From Bacillota bacterium (lineage in GTDB: Bacteria > Bacillota > Sulfobacillia > JAJYWN01), in NCBI GenBank assembly GCA_021791495.1, contig JAJYWN010000069.1, positions 1 through 53,148 on the forward strand: a stretch of DNA of 53,148 nt, written 5' to 3'. The position numbers and the translations under genes are program-made. A model generated the notes under the pieces. That model saw nothing but the letters and a program-made list of their open reading frames with translations. It did no database searches and was not told the origin of the DNA. Within the stretch, counting starts at the first letter, position 1. The number at the start of each line of letters is the position of its first letter. This document shows, piece by piece, positions 51,139 through 53,148 of this stretch.

Positions 51139-53099
51139 CCAACCTGACACCAGCAACATCACCGACCTCCGCCTCACCCAGACGCGGTGGCCATGCCGGC
51201 CGCGTCCTGCTGGTGGACCTGACCGCCGGCCGGTCGCACATCGAGGCCCTTCCAGACCAGACGGCGCGCCAGTGGATCGGCGGTCGCGGGTTCAATGTCC
51301 GCCGCCTCTACGATGAAGTCGGCCCCGACACCGATCCATTGTCGCCGGAGAACGTCCTCCTTTTCGGCGTGGGCCCCTTGAACGGGACCACCTTCCCCGG
51401 CGCCGCGCGGATGAACGTCACGGCCAAGTCGCCGCAGACCGGCATCCTGGGGGACTCGAACTGCGGCGGCTTCTTCGGCAACGAGCTGAAATCCTGCGGT
51501 TTCGACCAATTGGTGCTCCGGGGGAAGGCGCCACGGCCTTCTTACCTGCTTCTGCGGGACGACAGCCTGGAGATCTTACCAGCCGGGGACCTCTGGGGCA
51601 TGGACGTGACCCAGGCCACGGCGGCCATCCGGCGGGCCCACGGCGACCGTGACGGGCGCCTGCAAGTGGCCTGCGTCGGGCCGGCCGCGGAGAAAGGCGT
51701 GCGCTTCGCCGGTATCTTCTGCAATCTCGCCCGTCCGGCGGCGCGTACCGGAATGGGTTCGGTGCTGGCATCAAAGAACATCAAGGCTATCGCCGTGGCG
51801 GGCACGGGCGGTGTGGAAGTGGCCGATCCCGATGCCTTCGCGCGGGTGGTGGAAGACACCGACCGCATCATCTATAACCACGAGGAATACGGCATCCGCT
51901 GCCAGTTGGGCACCACCAAGCTGGTAGCGGCCCTAAACCGCCTGGGCGCCCTAGCCACCAGGCATTTTCAGCAAGGCCGATTCGAGGAGGCCATCCCCGT
52001 CAGCGGCGAAGCCCTGGCCCGCCAGTTCAAGACCAAGTGGAAGGCCTGCGCTTCCTGCACCATCCCTTGCAGTCGCTTCTGGCGTCTGCCGGCCGACCCC
52101 GCCGACCAATTCGGCGGCTTGGCGGGGGAGGGACCCGAGTTCGAAGGCCTGGCTGGGTTCTCGTCCCGCGTGGGCAACGGAGACCTGCGGCTGGCATTGG
52201 CCGCCCACGACCTGTGCAACCGCCTGGGCATGGACGCTATTGCCACGTCCGAGGCCATTTCCTTCGCCATGGAATGCCGCCAGCGCGGCCTGCTCACTCC
52301 GGACGACGCCGATGGATTGTCTTTAGAGTGGGGCGACCCGGCCACCATCCTTGGTTTCATCCGGAAGATCGCCGCCCGGGAAGGCGTCGGCGACCTGTTC
52401 GCCGACGGCATCCGGGAGGCGGCGCGGAGGTTGGGCCGGGGCACGGAGGAGTTCGCCCTGCACGTGAAAGGGCTGGAAGTGTTCCAGGCCGACCCGCGCG
52501 GCATCAAGGGCTACGCCCTCGGCTACGCGGTGGCCAGCCGCGGCGGCGACCACCTGCGCTCAGAGCCCTGGTTCGAGTTCAGCGGGGACGCCGAAGCGGG
52601 CCGCCGGAGGTTTGGCCACCCGGACAGCGCTTTCCGCCTCAAGCACGGCGGCAAGGGCGCGCTGGTCAAGCACTTCGAGGAGTTGGCCGCGCTTTCTGAC
52701 TGCACTGAGGTCTGCAAGAACACGGCCGTGAACATGGAGGTCCTCACCTTCGAACGGGCGGCGCGGGCCTTGACGGCGGCCACCGGTTTCGACTACTCTC
52801 CGGAGGAAATCCAGCAGCGGTGTGAGGCCCTCATGAACCTGGAGCGCGCTTTCATCGTCCGGGAGGGAATCCGCCGGGCCGATGATGTGCTGCCCAAGAG
52901 GTTCACGGGCGAGCCCCTGCCCGCGGGGAGCGGCGAATCCACGGGTAGCACGGTGGGCCTAGACGAAATGCTGGACCAGTACTACGCCGCCCGCGGGTGG
53001 GACGGGGCGACGGGAATCCCGACCGAGGCCAAGCTACAGAGCCTCGGGCTGGGTGAAGTGGCGGCCGACCTGAAAGCGCATGGCGTGCCGATAGGCTAG
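51135..53099 (+). CDS. aor: aldehyde ferredoxin oxidoreductase
   Basis: Tungsten or molybdenum pterin enzyme of 654 residues that interconverts aldehydes and carboxylates with ferredoxin. It has IGGRGFNVRRLYDEVGPDTD, FGVGPLNGTTFPGAARMNV, AKSPQTGILGDSNCGGFFG, the cluster ligands CASCTIPC near residue 305 and a fourth Cys in SDCTEVCKNT near 525, and the pterin motif DLCNRLGMDAIA. GTG at 51135 overlaps the stop of the ferredoxin gene, so the two are translationally coupled. After its stop, GGCGGGGGTTTTCGCCCC at 53112 might be a weak terminator. It is evidence for anaerobic, tungsten-linked metabolism. Confidence 0.95.
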   Translation: MTNLTPATSPTSASPRRGGHAGRVLLVDLTAGRSHIEALPDQTARQWIGGRGFNVRRLYDEVGPDTDPLSPENVLLFGVGPLNGTTFPGAARMNVTAKSPQTGILGDSNCGGFFGNELKSCGFDQLVLRGKAPRPSYLLLRDDSLEILPAGDLWGMDVTQATAAIRRAHGDRDGRLQVACVGPAAEKGVRFAGIFCNLARPAARTGMGSVLASKNIKAIAVAGTGGVEVADPDAFARVVEDTDRIIYNHEEYGIRCQLGTTKLVAALNRLGALATRHFQQGRFEEAIPVSGEALARQFKTKWKACASCTIPCSRFWRLPADPADQFGGLAGEGPEFEGLAGFSSRVGNGDLRLALAAHDLCNRLGMDAIATSEAISFAMECRQRGLLTPDDADGLSLEWGDPATILGFIRKIAAREGVGDLFADGIREAARRLGRGTEEFALHVKGLEVFQADPRGIKGYALGYAVASRGGDHLRSEPWFEFSGDAEAGRRRFGHPDSAFRLKHGGKGALVKHFEELAALSDCTEVCKNTAVNMEVLTFERAARALTAATGFDYSPEEIQQRCEALMNLERAFIVREGIRRADDVLPKRFTGEPLPAGSGESTGSTVGLDEMLDQYYAARGWDGATGIPTEAKLQSLGLGEVAADLKAHGVPIG

Positions 53100-53148
53100 T
53101 TGCCGCTGGAGGCGGGGGTTTTCGCCCCACCCCTAGGGAGTTATTCCC

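Overview
The window comes from a GC-rich, endospore-forming member of the Bacillota (Firmicutes). The evidence is three T-box leaders (leuS, alaS, cysE), an FMN riboswitch before a RibU-type riboflavin transporter gene, a mother-cell sigma factor sigK with a pro-sequence, strong AGGAGG-type ribosome sites with many TTG and GTG starts, and the Firmicute gene order alaS ... ruvX-yrzB-mltG. A tungsten- or molybdenum-type aldehyde:ferredoxin oxidoreductase with its own ferredoxin subunit suggests anaerobic metabolism. I cannot name the species; a deep lineage such as Symbiobacteriia, Limnochordia or Moorellia-like clades would fit.

Layout. 1-4.7 kb (minus): leuS behind a T-box, preceded by leucyl aminopeptidase. 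4.8-9.0 kb (minus): a duplicated and decaying accessory block with three intact related GNAT acetyltransferases, one broken copy with a repeated tail, a lone Phd/YefM-like antitoxin and a ruined beta-lactamase-fold hydrolase. 9.0-13.3 kb (plus): a thioredoxin/DUF255 protein and an ABC exporter. 13.3-14.0 kb: nested mobile-element debris. 14.0-15.7 kb (minus): a frameshifted HExxH/helix-hairpin-helix protein. 15.8-22.4 kb: two equal-length MFS exporters sharing a promoter element, with a TIM-barrel isomerase, a GNAT, and an RHH-regulator/ABC-exporter pair between them. 22.5-24.4 kb: a MarR-controlled operon. 24.5-25.1 kb: second element copy. 25.1-29.3 kb: riboswitch-ribU and T-box-alaS read from divergent promoters. 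29.3-29.7 kb: third element copy. 29.9-39.2 kb (plus): rhomboid protease, T-box(Cys)-cysE-cysK, aldo/keto reductase, ruvX, yrzB, mltG, ahcY and a penicillin-binding protein whose tail was rewritten by a fourth insertion. 39.6-45.6 kb: DUF1648 membrane protein, sigK, SDR, YqeG phosphatase, prepilin peptidase and D-aminoacylase. 45.8-48.7 kb: a tight four-gene membrane operon of unknown function. 48.8-53.1 kb: M20 amidohydrolase, a headless T-box, then a TIGR04076-ferredoxin fusion and AOR.

The main items for follow-up are (i) a family of highly structured, palindromic non-coding insertions with shared ends and CTAG target sites, present as three related roughly 450-bp copies plus one 373-bp relative; (ii) the unexplained four-gene membrane operon placed between a D-aminoacylase and an M20 amidohydrolase; and (iii) a T-box antiterminator/terminator module that has lost Stem I, upstream of the AOR genes.
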